64,000 nucleotides of DNA from Nemertoderma westbladi (GCA_032718475.1 JAUCBJ010007484.1:124001-188000); one strand, 5' to 3'. Positions 40,673-51,533 are shown, counted from the stretch's first letter. Translations and numbers: made by a program. Notes: generated from the sequence alone by a model not told the origin.

Positions 40673-43600
40673 CCACCCCCCGTATAAGATGTGGAGCATC
40701 AGTTATTTTAAAATAGCATCTTGATTTTTCTTTATTAAAAGTAACAGTCTTTTTGGGTTTTTTTATATCACGTTTACTGTTTGTTAAAAAATGTTGAGCT
40801 AAATTAACAGCGTTGTCTAGCAAACGTGTACGAATTTTGAAATAATTACAATCGAATTTGGAAATTTGTAACTTGTTTACAAAATCAGTTCTATTGGTAG
40901 CAAAATATCTAACAGGTAAGGCGTTAGCTGGACAAATATTTCCGTATATTTTTGTATTCTCGGGTAATATTAATCCAGGCCAGGGTGGATAGTTTTTACT
41001 TTTTCCTATTATGACGTCATCAGTTCGTACATCGGAATTTCCATTAGATCTTTTGGATAGAATTGAAGTAGGTTTAGCTTTATCTTGTTCTCCTCGATTA
41101 GTTAGTAGTTTTTGTTTTACCTGAGTAATTCCAGTTGTGATTTCTTTTCTCTGTGATTCATTTATGACGAATGCAGGTTTTGTACGATCGATAGAAATTT
41201 TCTCATGGTATTTTTTCTTTAACACAGTGATAGTTTTATCGTCTCTGTCCAAAACTTCAAATGGACCAGAGTAACAGTCACTTAAAGTTGATTTCTTTCT
41301 GTCGTTTCGTATCCACACGTGAGTTGCTTTATGTAGTTCCTTAGGAATATATGTTGGTGCTGTGTGTTTGCGTTCTGGAGCAGCAAATGAGTTTATTGTT
41401 TCAAACAAATTGTCCATATAATTCGGTAAATATGCTTCAGTTTCATTCTTGGAAGAAGGAATTAGGAATTGTCCAGGTAGGTCAATGGGTCCGCCATAGA
41501 CCATTTGGGATGGACTATAACCTTGGCAGTTCACTGATGCGCGCAATCCTAAAAGGATTAATGGCATTGTCTCTGACCAGCTGCGATTTGTTGAAGCATG
41601 TGCTCTTAGAGCATTTTTCAATGTGCGATGGAATCTCTCCACGGCTGAATTTGACATCGGGTGGTAAGTTGTTGTTCGTTTGCGATTGATGCCTAATTGT
41701 CTCATTAGTTCTCCCCACACAGTGGACTCAAATTGAGTTCCTCGGTCGGAAATTAATTCTCTAGGGACTCCAAAACGACTAATCCACGCAGTAATTAGGG
41801 CGTTTGCTACTGTTTCTGTATCAATTTGCTTTACAGGAACTACTTCGGGCCAGCGTGTGAAGCGGTCAATGATAGTCACCAAGTGAGTAAAATCCTTTGA
41901 GGGAGGTAATGGCCCCACTAGGTCTATGTGAATGGTATGGAATCGATCTGTTGTAGGTATTGTACCAATAGGAGATTTCGTATGTCGCACAATTTTGCAT
42001 TGCTGACACCTAAGACATTGGCGGCACCATGTTCGTATATCTTTACTCATACCTGGCCATACATGTTTCTCTGCAATGAGTTTGATTGTTGCCCGGTGCC
42101 CCAAATGTGCCAGATTATGATGTTTCTCAAATGTTGTGAAACGCATACTTGTTGGTAAATAAGGACGTAAAGTTGACTTTTCTTCATTACACCAAATGAA
42201 ATTGTCACCCACAGGTATCTTCTTCAATGGTAGCGTTGTGTTCTTAAAGAACTCTTGCAGTGAAGTATCAGAGTTTTGGGCTTCGACCAGTGACTCATCA
42301 CATGTAGTAGTTATGGTCAATAAAGATCTTGATAACGCGTCAGCTACTATGTTGGATGAACCAGCAATGTGCTTTATAGTACAATTGAACTCAGATATAA
42401 ATGAAATCCACCTTGTTTGCTGTGGTGTTGGGTTTTTCATTGTGAGCATGTCAATCAATGGTTTATGGTCCGTTTTAATCACAAAATCTGTACCGAGTAA
42501 CCACGGGAAGTGTTTAAGTGATAGGTAAATGGATAATAATTCTCGATCGAAAGTAGATTTTCTCGATTCATTGGAACTAAATTTCGCAGAAAAGAATCCT
42601 AAAGGTTGTTTGTTGTTGTCTATAATTTGATGAAGAACTGAACCAGCTGCTACATTGGAAGCATCTGTTGTAATTTCGAGTTCCAATTTAATAGTCTTTG
42701 TGTTTGGAAATGCAAGAACCACACTATCTGTAATAGCTATTTTCAGTTTATTAAAAGCTTCCGTTTCATTGTCACTCCAATTTAATGTGTTATTGCTTTT
42801 GGATTTTCGATCTCGCGTCATGTCGGTTAAAGGAGCAGCGATTCCCGAGAAATTTGGAACAAATCGGTGATAGAATCCTGCCATGCCTAGCAGGCGTTTG
42901 AGTCCTTTAATGGAGGTGGGTTTTGGGTAATTAACAATTGCCTCAACTTTCTCAGGTAGTGGTTTGATGCCTTCAGCTGAAATGTGGGCACCTACAAACT
43001 TTACACTGCTGCAAAAGAAAATACATTTTTCTTCTCGTAGTCGTAAACCAAATATATTTAAACGATGTAATATGGAGTCTAGATGTTGTAGATGTTCTAT
43101 GGGATTTTTGCTAGCAACCAATATGTCATCTAGATATACCCAAGCAAAAGCAATGTCTTGTAAAACTGTATCCATAAGACGTTGAAAAGTCTGAGAAGCA
43201 TTTCTTAGTCCATACGGCATTCTCCGAAAAATATACAAACCAAATGGGGTAATTACAGCAGCTTTATGTTGATCATCTTTTGCTATTGGTATTTGAGTGT
43301 AAGCAGATTGTAAATCTAATTTGGAAAATATTGTAGAACCATGTAGAGCACCTGGTATTTCGCTTAAATTCGGCATAGGATATCTATCCGGAATTGTCTG
43401 AGCATTTAAACCACGGTAATCACCGCAAGCGCGAAAAGGTGTTGTTTTCGAGTTTGGTTGTGGAACCATATGTAATGGTGATGCATATGGGGATTCACCA
43501 CGGTAGCATATACCTTGGGATTCCCATTTAGCAAATACCTTCTTTGCCTCATCCAAACGTTCGCCAAAAAGTCGTCTGGCTTTAAAATGGGATGGATGTC

Positions 43601-44267
43601 CAGTAGTGAGAATATTATGTTCTATATCATGTTTAATGGGTTGGAAAATATTTACGGGTTTAAATATGTCTGGGTATTTGTCCAAGAGGTCATTAACCTT
43701 ACTGTTGAACTCTTGATTTTCTACTGTTATTCTTCGAATTGTTGGTGTTAATTGGATTTCAGTTTTATTAATTTGCTTCTCATTTGACTTGCGGTTGGTT
43801 GTATCTTTGTTTTGTGTTGGATCATTGCTGGAGAATGTTATATCATTTAGAGGAATTAATCGATTGTTAGTGCAATCTACTAGAAGCTTGTGCTTTGCAA
43901 GAAAATCTGCCCCTAGTATTGGTTGAGGAATGTCTCCAATGTAAAATGTCCAGGAATAGAGTTTATTATTAACATTGGGTAAAGTAAATTGTAGTTTTTC
44001 TATACCAATGACGTTTATTTCAGTTTGGTTGGCCGCTTTTAATATAATGTTTGGAACTGGACGCATATCGGAAGTAGCATATTGTGTAGGCAGTACACTA
44101 ACTTCACTACCACTATCCGCTAAAAATTCTTTTACAAGTCCAGTTGCGGTCACATATATAGCGTTGACTCCATCACCAGCCGCTCGAGTGGTGGAGTCTA
44201 TCAGTTTCCCGGTGTCTTTCTCCCCCCAGCAATCTCTGGGTCCCACTGGCAGTTTTCTCCCATACAC
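40668..44267 (-). CDS. pol: Gypsy Pol polyprotein (PR-RT-RNase H-INT)
   Basis: The frame opens after a TAA at 44268-44270 and has no ATG where it overlaps Gag, so Pol is expected from a -1 frameshift (a GGGGGG run lies in the overlap). Domains by residue from 44267: protease FLADSGSEVSVLP (48-60); RT with FRACGDYRGLN (278-288), FSKLDLQSAYTQIP (314-327) and AWVYLDDILVA (375-385); RNase H with TTDAS (Asp534), DRE (Glu575), TDHK (Asp599) and ADALSR (Asp642); integrase zinc site with HHNLAHLGH and CLRC (715-753); and the DDE core Asp781, Asp840, Glu876. No chromodomain is evident at the end. All key residues are present over 1199 codons, a normal length for the family. Function: cDNA synthesis and integration. 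Confidence 0.96.
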   Translation of the reverse strand: MYGRKLPVGPRDCWGEKDTGKLIDSTTRAAGDGVNAIYVTATGLVKEFLADSGSEVSVLPTQYATSDMRPVPNIILKAANQTEINVIGIEKLQFTLPNVNNKLYSWTFYIGDIPQPILGADFLAKHKLLVDCTNNRLIPLNDITFSSNDPTQNKDTTNRKSNEKQINKTEIQLTPTIRRITVENQEFNSKVNDLLDKYPDIFKPVNIFQPIKHDIEHNILTTGHPSHFKARRLFGERLDEAKKVFAKWESQGICYRGESPYASPLHMVPQPNSKTTPFRACGDYRGLNAQTIPDRYPMPNLSEIPGALHGSTIFSKLDLQSAYTQIPIAKDDQHKAAVITPFGLYIFRRMPYGLRNASQTFQRLMDTVLQDIAFAWVYLDDILVASKNPIEHLQHLDSILHRLNIFGLRLREEKCIFFCSSVKFVGAHISAEGIKPLPEKVEAIVNYPKPTSIKGLKRLLGMAGFYHRFVPNFSGIAAPLTDMTRDRKSKSNNTLNWSDNETEAFNKLKIAITDSVVLAFPNTKTIKLELEITTDASNVAAGSVLHQIIDNNKQPLGFFSAKFSSNESRKSTFDRELLSIYLSLKHFPWLLGTDFVIKTDHKPLIDMLTMKNPTPQQTRWISFISEFNCTIKHIAGSSNIVADALSRSLLTITTTCDESLVEAQNSDTSLQEFFKNTTLPLKKIPVGDNFIWCNEEKSTLRPYLPTSMRFTTFEKHHNLAHLGHRATIKLIAEKHVWPGMSKDIRTWCRQCLRCQQCKIVRHTKSPIGTIPTTDRFHTIHIDLVGPLPPSKDFTHLVTIIDRFTRWPEVVPVKQIDTETVANALITAWISRFGVPRELISDRGTQFESTVWGELMRQLGINRKRTTTYHPMSNSAVERFHRTLKNALRAHASTNRSWSETMPLILLGLRASVNCQGYSPSQMVYGGPIDLPGQFLIPSSKNETEAYLPNYMDNLFETINSFAAPERKHTAPTYIPKELHKATHVWIRNDRKKSTLSDCYSGPFEVLDRDDKTITVLKKKYHEKISIDRTKPAFVINESQRKEITTGITQVKQKLLTNRGEQDKAKPTSILSKRSNGNSDVRTDDVIIGKSKNYPPWPGLILPENTKIYGNICPANALPVRYFATNRTDFVNKLQISKFDCNYFKIRTRLLDNAVNLAQHFLTNSKRDIKKPKKTVTFNKEKSRCYFKITDAPHLIRGVV

Positions 44268-45307
44268 TTAGTAGCATTCTTACCGAATTTCCAATGGTAC
44301 CAACAAAATTTTCCATCAGGGTTGAAGGAACGTGATTTGGAACGAGTTTGGCGGTAATCTCTTGGAGCTGATGGAGATCTCGAGGCGGAATATCTTTCTC
44401 GACTGTTCCCTGGATTACGACTCAATCCTCGTGAGCGATCGTCTTGAGTGGATAACCGGTTGATGGCATGGGTTAACTTGGTCATTTGCTGTGTGATATT
44501 ACTGCACCAGAGTTCCATGGGGTATCCATCGGCTGCAGTGGCGCCTCCAGTTGTAGTTGTGTTGTTTGGATTAGGCCTAAACGTAGAGGTGTGGTTGATT
44601 GGAACTGTAACACTGTTTACATTGACTGGGCTGGTATATATTTGTTCAACCATACGATCCGCAATTTCAGCGAGTTTTTCGGTTGAGATTCCATCAATTG
44701 ATATTAGCGCTAAACGGACAGGTTCGGGTAAAATCTCCAAAAATCGTAGTTTAACTATGTTTTCGTTATGCGGAGCTAAACGTAACAGTTGTCTCAGGGC
44801 GACGGAGGGTTTGCGGTCGCCAAGGGTTTGATCCTGGAGCAGCTTCTTTAGTCGTCGTTCCTCACTGTCGTCAAAAAATTTTATTACACTGGATTTTATA
44901 GTTTCAAAATTATCGGAAACATGTACGCCGCTGTCGAAGATTACATTTGTTGGTAGGACTCTTAGCAGACTGTTTTTCATAACTTCTTCGGATGAGTTAG
45001 AGAGGATTTGTTCGATTTGATCAAACCAGATCCTTGAATCTTTTTCGTAGAAGTTCGGTAATTTCACCGTAATTGTAGTCGGATTCGGGATTAACGATGG
45101 GTTGCCACCAACGTGGGAAGGAGGTTTAGTTAGAGTCTGTTGGACGTGATTGAAAGCTAATTGAATAACGGATGGAAGTTCGCTATTAAGAGCGTCGAGG
45201 AGGTCCTGTTTAGTGGATGGCATTCCAGCAAAGTTGGGATCGTCTTGATGGATTAATTGTAACATGGCTTCTAATATAGCCTTGGGTTGGTTGTGTAAGT
45301 CTGGCAT
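44201..45307 (-). CDS. gag: Gypsy Gag
   Basis: 368 residues from the ATG at 45305-45307 (MPDLHNQPKAILEAML); an upstream GTG in frame at 45355 is less likely. It contains KLPNFYEKDSRIWFDQIEQI and PSVALRQLLRLAPHN, typical of the Gypsy capsid in invertebrates. Near the end is the zinc-finger variant KFCWYHWKFGKNATKC followed by GENCQW. It ends at 44201 and overlaps pol by 67 nt. Gag forms the particle that packages the element RNA. The primer binding site lies about 95 bp upstream. Confidence 0.95.
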   Translation of the reverse strand: MPDLHNQPKAILEAMLQLIHQDDPNFAGMPSTKQDLLDALNSELPSVIQLAFNHVQQTLTKPPSHVGGNPSLIPNPTTITVKLPNFYEKDSRIWFDQIEQILSNSSEEVMKNSLLRVLPTNVIFDSGVHVSDNFETIKSSVIKFFDDSEERRLKKLLQDQTLGDRKPSVALRQLLRLAPHNENIVKLRFLEILPEPVRLALISIDGISTEKLAEIADRMVEQIYTSPVNVNSVTVPINHTSTFRPNPNNTTTTGGATAADGYPMELWCSNITQQMTKLTHAINRLSTQDDRSRGLSRNPGNSRERYSASRSPSAPRDYRQTRSKSRSFNPDGKFCWYHWKFGKNATKCMGENCQWDPEIAGGRKTPGN

Positions 45308-45399
45308 TATGATTATACGGTACCGGTCAGCCGGTGCTGATCTTCCAATTATCACTTCGGTACACAGTTTTGTAGTAAGTTTTTTTTTATCTCAGTAGT

Positions 45400-45417
45400 T
45401 CGACGTCTGGGTCACCA
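45400..45417 (-). promoter_or_regulatory. Gypsy primer binding site
   Basis: Minus-strand TGGTGACCCAGACGTCG begins two bases inside the 5' LTR boundary, where a tRNA 3' end would pair to start first-strand synthesis. The tRNA was not identified. Confidence 0.7.
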
Positions 45418-45419
45418 TA

Positions 45420-45679
45420 TATAATGTTGAGGTAATTATCAATAATTATCAAATATAAAATACAATTTATTATAACAATAAACTTTAATATTTATTAGAA
45501 CTTATCTATTAGTTATTCTTACTGCATACTGTTTACAAATATATAAATCAAATTATTAACTCTAAGGATCTCACTAGCAGATCAATCAAAATCTTTTTTC
45601 CTTCAGTACCGGTAGTTGTTATTATATAATCAATAATAAAAAGTCTTTTTACTAATCAAACAAAATACAGTACACTATA
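45420..45679 (-). repeat. Gypsy 5' LTR (260 bp)
   Basis: Same ends as the other LTR. The single difference is 'ttttttCcttcag' here versus 'tttttTTcttcag' there. It is followed on the plus strand by GTCGG. Confidence 0.95.
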
Positions 45680-45684
45680 GTCGG

Positions 45685-46615
45685 CGGATAATGCGCGGGC
45701 CGAAATAGGTAAACCGCAACACCCGGCGATGGAGAGTAATAGGGGGATTGCGAGTATCCCCAGCGGCGTGCGATCGAGCAGAGAGAGACAGGTTGACGTC
45801 GCGAGAGGGCGGGCGACGGAACGTCGAGCCCAGTCAGAAGAGAGAAGATTAGTAGAGTTTAACCGAGAGGTCGAAGAAAGAAGGAGTGAAGATAATAGGA
45901 GAGTCGTTGCTAGGGGCAACCGGAGAGCAAGGACGGATAGCGAGCCGTCGATAGAAGAGATGGAGTTAGGGAGCCAGTGGGGTCGAACTTCGGGAGATTG
46001 CCGTCGCCCCGGAGAAACGCACCGCACACTAAGAGAGGGGTACAGGACGTACCGATACGAAGACGAGAGCAGGATAGGGGATCGAAGGGAAACTTCCCGA
46101 CGTGATATAGCTGCCGATCGAGAGTACGGTAGTCGCGGGGAGATTCGAGATTCGAGAAGAATAAACTTCGATTCGGAAGGGCGCATGCAGACTGCAGGAC
46201 ATACTGTAGGCCTTACTGCACATACTATTATAGGCCATGCTGGGAGAGATAGAGTAGGCGATAGGGTAGCGCGGACGACGGGATTAAACCCGGAAGTCGC
46301 GGAGTACATACCGGTAGGTAGGCAAGAAGTGAATAGGCCTATATCAGTACCGGTACAGCAGCATGACTATAATTTCCAGGGACACAACATATATCCAGGG
46401 GAGGGGAGAGTTATTGTAGATAGATGTATGGGCCCCAATACATTAACATCAACCCCAGTACTAAACATACCGGTGGGAGGGGGACAGGGTGACATTCCCC
46501 CATCACAATATCAACAATATACCCCAATAGGAGCGAGAACATCGAACCCCTTGGACGAGAGCAGATCGTGCGACACGGAAATATGGAGGGGGCCGTTACC
46601 CCCAATGATATATCC
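45685..46615 (+). pseudogene. BEL-2 Gag middle region (after the Gypsy insertion)
   Basis: It reads RGIASIPSGVRSSRERQVDV, then SEPSIEEMELGSQWGRTSGD, then GLNPEVAEYIPVGRQEVNRP, then GQGDIPPSQYQQYTPIGA, matching BEL-1 29246-30196 and continuing without the BEL-1 C-run frame switch. An open frame starts at 45729 (ATG) and runs to 46700, but by similarity the true frame moves to the next segment near 46615. It is a disordered Arg/Glu/Gly-rich part of Gag with no named domain. Confidence 0.8.
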
Positions 46616-48946
46616 GACGCAACAAGGAAATCAACAACAGATAGGACGGACGGACCGCACCCAACAGGAGAAACTATACAACATCCATCGAACCCATTAG
46701 AAGCGCAAGCGATGGGAATGGCCACATTGATCGATGCGTTAAAAACTAGGATCGAGTTACCACCTGTGGAACCATTTAAATTCGATGGGAGTAGGCCGGA
46801 AGAATATCTACAGTTTCGGCGCATGTATAGTAACGAAATATTAAGTAAGAACTTGACGCAGGCGGAGTGCCTAAAATATCTGCAAGTATATACAGGAGGC
46901 CCAGCATACGACATCGTGAGGCAATACCAGGGCATCGAGGGCGGCTTCACGACAGCATGGCGGGCGCTAGATAGGGAATACGGGCACCCGGCCAAGATCA
47001 TCCGGCAAACCCTGAGAGGCATAACATCGGATGGCCTACAGGACAATCCCGTTAGCATAAGGACCTTTGCAAACAAGGTCGAGAAGGCGTTAATCGTGTT
47101 AAAGACGCTAGACGCACCATACGAACTCAACGCGTCTAACAACATCACCACGATAGCGCAGGCACTGCCGGTCTGGTTACGAAGGAAGTGGAGGAAAATC
47201 GCTTTCTCCACACGTGAGAAGAAAGGTGCGGAACCGGGCCTAGAAGAGATGTCGAGCTTCCTCAACTATGAAGCCGAATTAATAACAGACCCAGTCTATA
47301 GCGAGGATAGTTTGGGGACAAGCCATAAACCCGAACATAATCCGACGGATCCATTCTCAAGAGTAGGACAATCACTACCACATGCGGCCACACAGGGGAC
47401 TGCTAGTCCACAGTTAGCTGGTAGCAGGGCCACACCGTGGCAGGGACAGAAAGAAAATAACACCATAAATAAACATAATCCCAATATACCCAGTAGGCCG
47501 AGTACAGACAACCAAAACACTAAATCGGTACATATAAACCTACGCGCGATACGTGAGGGACTATACAGGGAACGCTATAATCCAGGATTCGAATGTCAAT
47601 TACATCGGGACGGAACACATAAGACCAGGAGTTGTAAGCACTGGCAAGCGTTGCCCAAACAAGATCGTATAGCCTACACAGACGCAAACGGACTATGTCA
47701 TCGATGTGTGGTAGAAGGACACAGGTCCGGAGAGTGTAGAGAAACAGCAGTTAGAGAGTCCGAGACTGGAGGCCAGGCAATGGCCACAAGCACGACAGAA
47801 GAGGAGAAGAAGAGAAAAGTACTACTCGGGGTAGTACCAGTAAAGATATCAGGAGAGGGCGGTCGATCAGTAACGACATTAATGCTGGTCGACAGCGGAG
47901 CAGCCTTCACGCTGGTGGAGAACTGGGTGGCCGAAGAGATAGGGCTAAAGACGAGGCCGAACAGAATGGCGGTAACTACCGTCTCGAGTAAAGATGAGGT
48001 CCTGGAGACGAGGACGGGGCGGTGCAGGATAGCAGCGATTGCACCGGGATGCGGCTATGGGGCGACGATCGACCCCATCCACGTCATCGAATCGATAAAC
48101 ATCAACGCCAGGCGACCAACCAACATTGAGGTCGAGCAGTATAGATTCCTGGACGGTATCGATTTCTCAATACCAAAGGTGGACGTTAGGAAGGTGTCCA
48201 TTATAGTAGGAATGGACTGCCCGACGGCCCATGAGAGGATGAAGACGGTCTTCGGCGAAGACAGGCAGCGGGACCCGACGGCGATCCTCACGCCGTTCGG
48301 ATGGACGCTTAGCGGCCCAGTTAAAATCAACATCCCATGCAGTGTGACAGAGACATCTGGGTGCATGATACCAGGCACCGAAGACGCAGAGGAAGTAGAG
48401 GAGAAACGAGAGATAGTAGAGCCAGATAGGGAGGTGACAGTAAGAAAGTGGGCAGAGGAGAGTAGGTTTCCCAACAAGCATCGGTATGGAGATGGAGCGG
48501 AGCGGACGGCGAGGTGTCCGGAGGACAACACTCCGGGGGAGTGCCCGGAGGAGTGTCGGGAGGAGTGTCTAGAGGAGTGTCTGGAGGAGTGTCCAGAGGA
48601 GTGTCCGGAAGAGACGCAGGTCCGGTTTGGAGGCATACCGACAAGGGGGAAGTCGAGAAGGAAGGCAGGATGGAAAGGGATAGGACTATTATTCTACCTT
48701 CTGTTCTGCCTGTTCTTTCACTTTCTATTCATTCTGCCGGCGGGAGACAACAAGGAGAGAGGTGGCATTTTGATGCCAGGAGATGAGCTAGTTAAGAAGA
48801 CGGTGGAGAGACCCAACCTTAGGGTGGTGAAAGAGGGAGAACCAATTCCTGGTGAGATGGAATTGGCGAAGAGAGTGCGGCGAATCCTACAGGACCTACA
48901 AGAGCAGCAGTGGGAGAGTGCCTGTTGGAAGAATCGCCCTAGTTAA
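46616..48946 (+). pseudogene. BEL-2 Gag core, zinc knuckle and protease fused to an unrelated tail
   Basis: Open from 46568 (GTG) to 48946. Gag core: FKFDGSRPEEYLQFRRMYS and REYGHPAKIIRQTLRGI. Zinc knuckle: CHRCVVEGHRSGEC (about 47697-47740). Protease: LMLVDSGAAFTLVENWV (about 47880), then IIVGMDCPTAH and LTPFGWTLSGPV. Similarity to BEL-1 stops near 48375, right after SGCMIPGT. The tail holds six 15-bp repeats coding Glu/Cys-rich sequence (48519-48612), a basic stretch, and a strongly hydrophobic segment of about 20 residues (48679-48740) that looks membrane-spanning. Similarity to the end of the BEL-1 integrase returns, out of frame, at about 48890. RT, RNase H and most of integrase are absent. 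Confidence 0.85.
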
Positions 48947-50378
48947 GAGGTTTAGTCGTCCAATATTTTGGACTGAGGGGGGTGGGAATGAGGGCGAGAC
49001 GCCCTTCCCACAAAAATTAATTATTTAATTTAAATAAATAATAATAAATAATTAAATAATTAAATAATAGTTAGTAGAAGTAAGAAGTAGTAGGTAGAAG
49101 GTGAGTAAGTTAGAAGGCGGCGGGGTAAGGGAGTGTGGCATATTGTCATGCCACGAGTAGTAGTAGGGAGGTTGTGGGCACCGTAAGCGCCACGTAGAAG
49201 GATAGTAAGTAGAGAAGTTAGAAGGCGGCGGGGTAAGGGAGTGTGGCATATTGTCATGCCACGAGTAGTAGTAGGGGGGTCGTGGGCACCGGAAGCGCCA
49301 CGTAGAAAGTAGTAAGAGATGGGTTGTGGGCACCGGAAGCGCCACGTAGAAAGTAGTAAGAGAGGGTTGTGGGCACCGGAAGCGCCACGTAGAAAGTAGT
49401 AGGAGAGAGGTTGTGGGCACCGGAAGCGCCACGTAGAAAGTAGTAGGAGAGAGTGGTTGTGGGCACCGCAAGCGCCACGTAGATAGAGGTATTAGTTGAG
49501 GTGAGATGTAGATAGAGTAGAGTAGTAGAGACGGGCACATAGGGTGCCAGAGAGTAGAGTAGTAGAGAGGGCACATAGGGTGCCAGCTAGTAGAGTTAGA
49601 GATAGTAGAGTGTTAGTAGAGTTAGAAAGATAGTAGCAGAGTAGAAGCAGTAGTAGAGTGGTTGTGGGCACCGTTAGCGCCACGTAGATGGAGGTAGAGT
49701 TAGTAAGAGGGTACGTAGTACCAGTTGTGGTTGTGGGCACCGTTAGCGCCACGTAGATGGAGGTAGAGTTAGTAAGAGGGTACATAGTACCGGTTGTGGT
49801 TGTGGGCACCGTTAGCGCCACGTAGATAGAGATAGAGTTAGTTGGAGGATTTTAGTCAGAGTTAGAAAAGAGTTAGTAGACTTAGCAGAAAGTTAGAGAG
49901 TTCTAGTTAGAGTTAGTAGAAAGTTAGAGGCTTTTAGTTAGAGCTAAAAGTAGTAAGAGTTAGCAGAGAGCAGAGTTAGTAGTTAGTAGAGTTAGATAGT
50001 TAGTGTTAGTAAGTTAGATAAGGTAGATAGTATGATAGCACAGGGGTAGCATAAGAGATTAGGGCCTTAGGGAGTGGCAGAGAGTAGAGAGGAGATAGTG
50101 AGAAGAGCTGTTGGCGAGAGAGTGCGATTCAGGTGTGGGGAGAGTGTAAGAGTGGGGAGAGAGCGAGTTGAGTTAGAGAGCGAAGTTAGAGTGGCGAGAG
50201 TGTTGGGGAAACAAAAATTGTGTGAGAGAAGCGCACGATCGGCCCGACACGAGACGCCAGAGGGTAGTGACATCATACCCATAGGGAGCGGCCTGGAAAG
50301 CCGACTCCAAGAAAATAACCCCACCCCACACCCGATAATAGATCGAGTTCCAGCGGAATTGTAGCGCACTTTAGTTGG
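48947..50378 (+). repeat. BEL-2 3' non-coding region with tandem repeats
   Basis: It starts with the same 'gagggcgagacgcccttccc' block as BEL-1. From about 49135 to 49850 there are repeats built around 'ttgtgggcaccg(g/t)(a/t)agcgcca' with 44-72 bp spacing, plus one larger duplication (49083-49260). Some units carry 'gggtacgtagtacc', the palindrome also seen in BEL-1. The rest is rich in 'gttagta' and has no gene. Confidence 0.8.
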
Positions 50379-50415
50379 ATGCTATCTTCTTACCGGGAAG
50401 ATAGCATGGGGGGAG
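50379..50415 (+). promoter_or_regulatory. BEL-2 hairpin and polypurine tract
   Basis: A perfect 11-bp stem, ATGCTATCTTC/GAAGATAGCAT (50379-50407), is followed directly by GGGGGGAG (50408-50415) and the LTR. It is the same as in BEL-1. Confidence 0.8.
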
Positions 50416-50948
50416 TGTTAGCTTATCCAATTCCGCTAACACAAACCCATAGAGTGAGCCATTAAGCAATATTGGGAGCACGAGGTTGATTACCAATATC
50501 AACCTCGTGTTACCCCAATAAAGTGGGAAGGGAAGGAGAAACACACAATGGAGGTCAGGGGCCAAACCCCTAACCCAAAGAGAACAGGTGGAGTGAACGG
50601 GAACACTCCAAAGGGCGCCAACAGGGGTATCAACCAATCAGAGGGGGGAAAGGCATCGATTAGGTACAGCAATAAGGCCACCATGCAATATAACCAGTTA
50701 CCAGTAATCATACCAGTCAGTTATCCCAGTATCGTATTGGTGCTAGTTAAGTTAGATAGTTTAGCTAGGGAAGGACCGGGACTTTAGTTACCGTATCCCG
50801 CCTTCCGTGTACAACAACCTATATCTATATCTTATTAGACTGATCATTATATACACCGAACATCAGGACTCATTTTACCCTTTACACACGGCGGGGACGC
50901 GTGAACTAAACATCGGATAAATCGGGATCCCTCCTGGATCCCGTCACA
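50416..50948 (+). repeat. BEL-2 3' LTR
   Basis: Starts TGTTAGCTTATCC and ends GGATCCCGTCACA. It is followed by the target duplication ATCGG. Confidence 0.96.
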
Positions 50949-51495
50949 ATCGGTTTGTTATCGTTCCACCGCAGGAAATTACGTAGGGTCATAACGTGAT
51001 GAATGAGACGTTTCATCGAGGAGGTCCGCTCTATGAGGAGTCACAAGGAGGCGGATGGTTGCTCGGTGGTTGCAACATTATAGTGCCTGCCCGAGTCCTT
51101 TGCAGGCTCAGTCAGGCAACTATAGATCTCCACGGTGGCGCTCCCACGGACCTTGCGGATCTCCTTATCATCCTCCGAGTATTTCCCGCTATCTAATTCA
51201 GGATCAAACCGGGTGCTCCAGGTCCGTTGCGGTTGCTTTAGGAACTCCAGGCCCGTAAGCCAGAGTTTACTCTTGCCGAGCTGTCGTGGGGTGGCGCCTC
51301 GGCTCGCTAAGTCCGCCGGGTTCTCTTTCCCATTTACATGATGCTACTGTTCTCGATTGGTGCACTGTTTTATCTCCGTGGCCCGGTTTGCCACAAACGT
51401 TGTGTGTCATTGTGATGGTGAGTGGAGGTAGTAGAGCACAATACTGGAATCAACCCAGAAATATTGAGATTCAATAGAGATCCTCAGGTTTCACA
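50949..51495 (-). pseudogene. BEL-3 RNase H to integrase connection (fragment)
   Basis: Minus-strand frames read ESQYFWVDSSIVLYYLHSPS (RNase H Asp), then HTTFVANRATEIK, then ENPADLASRGATPRQLGKS, then KLWLTGLEFLKQPQRTW, down to NFLRWNDNKPI at the BEL-2 insertion site. It continues directly into the integrase at 37847. A TGA after HSPSQ and small frame changes mark decay. Upstream (above 51495) BEL-3 sequence stops; its RT, protease and Gag are not in the window. Confidence 0.85.
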
Positions 51496-51533
51496 TAATC
51501 ATGCGGTTTTGTCTTACGGCCCATGTTCGCGGT

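Larger units (their letters stand above)
40413..45679 (-). mobile_element. Ty3/Gypsy LTR retrotransposon, apparently intact
   Basis: 5267 bp with two 260-bp LTRs that differ by one base, and the target duplication GTCGG (40408-40412 and 45680-45684) inside BEL-2 Gag. Gag and Pol are open throughout, in overlapping frames related by a -1 shift. The pol order PR-RT-RH-INT and the CWYH...C type Gag finger are those of invertebrate Gypsy (Mag-like) elements. It is the youngest insertion in the window. Confidence 0.97.
37848..50948 (+). mobile_element. BEL-2: internally deleted BEL/Pao element
   Basis: It is bounded by 533-bp LTRs and the target duplication ATCGG (37843-37847 and 50949-50953). 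It is of the same family as BEL-1 (matching Gag, protease, hairpin, polypurine tract and related LTRs) but in opposite orientation. It lacks RT, RNase H and integrase, which are replaced by about 515 bp of unrelated sequence, and it has no exonuclease-like gene. Gag is broken by several frame changes and by the Gypsy insertion at 40413-45679. It cannot move on its own; it may have been copied with proteins of relatives such as BEL-1. Confidence 0.93.
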
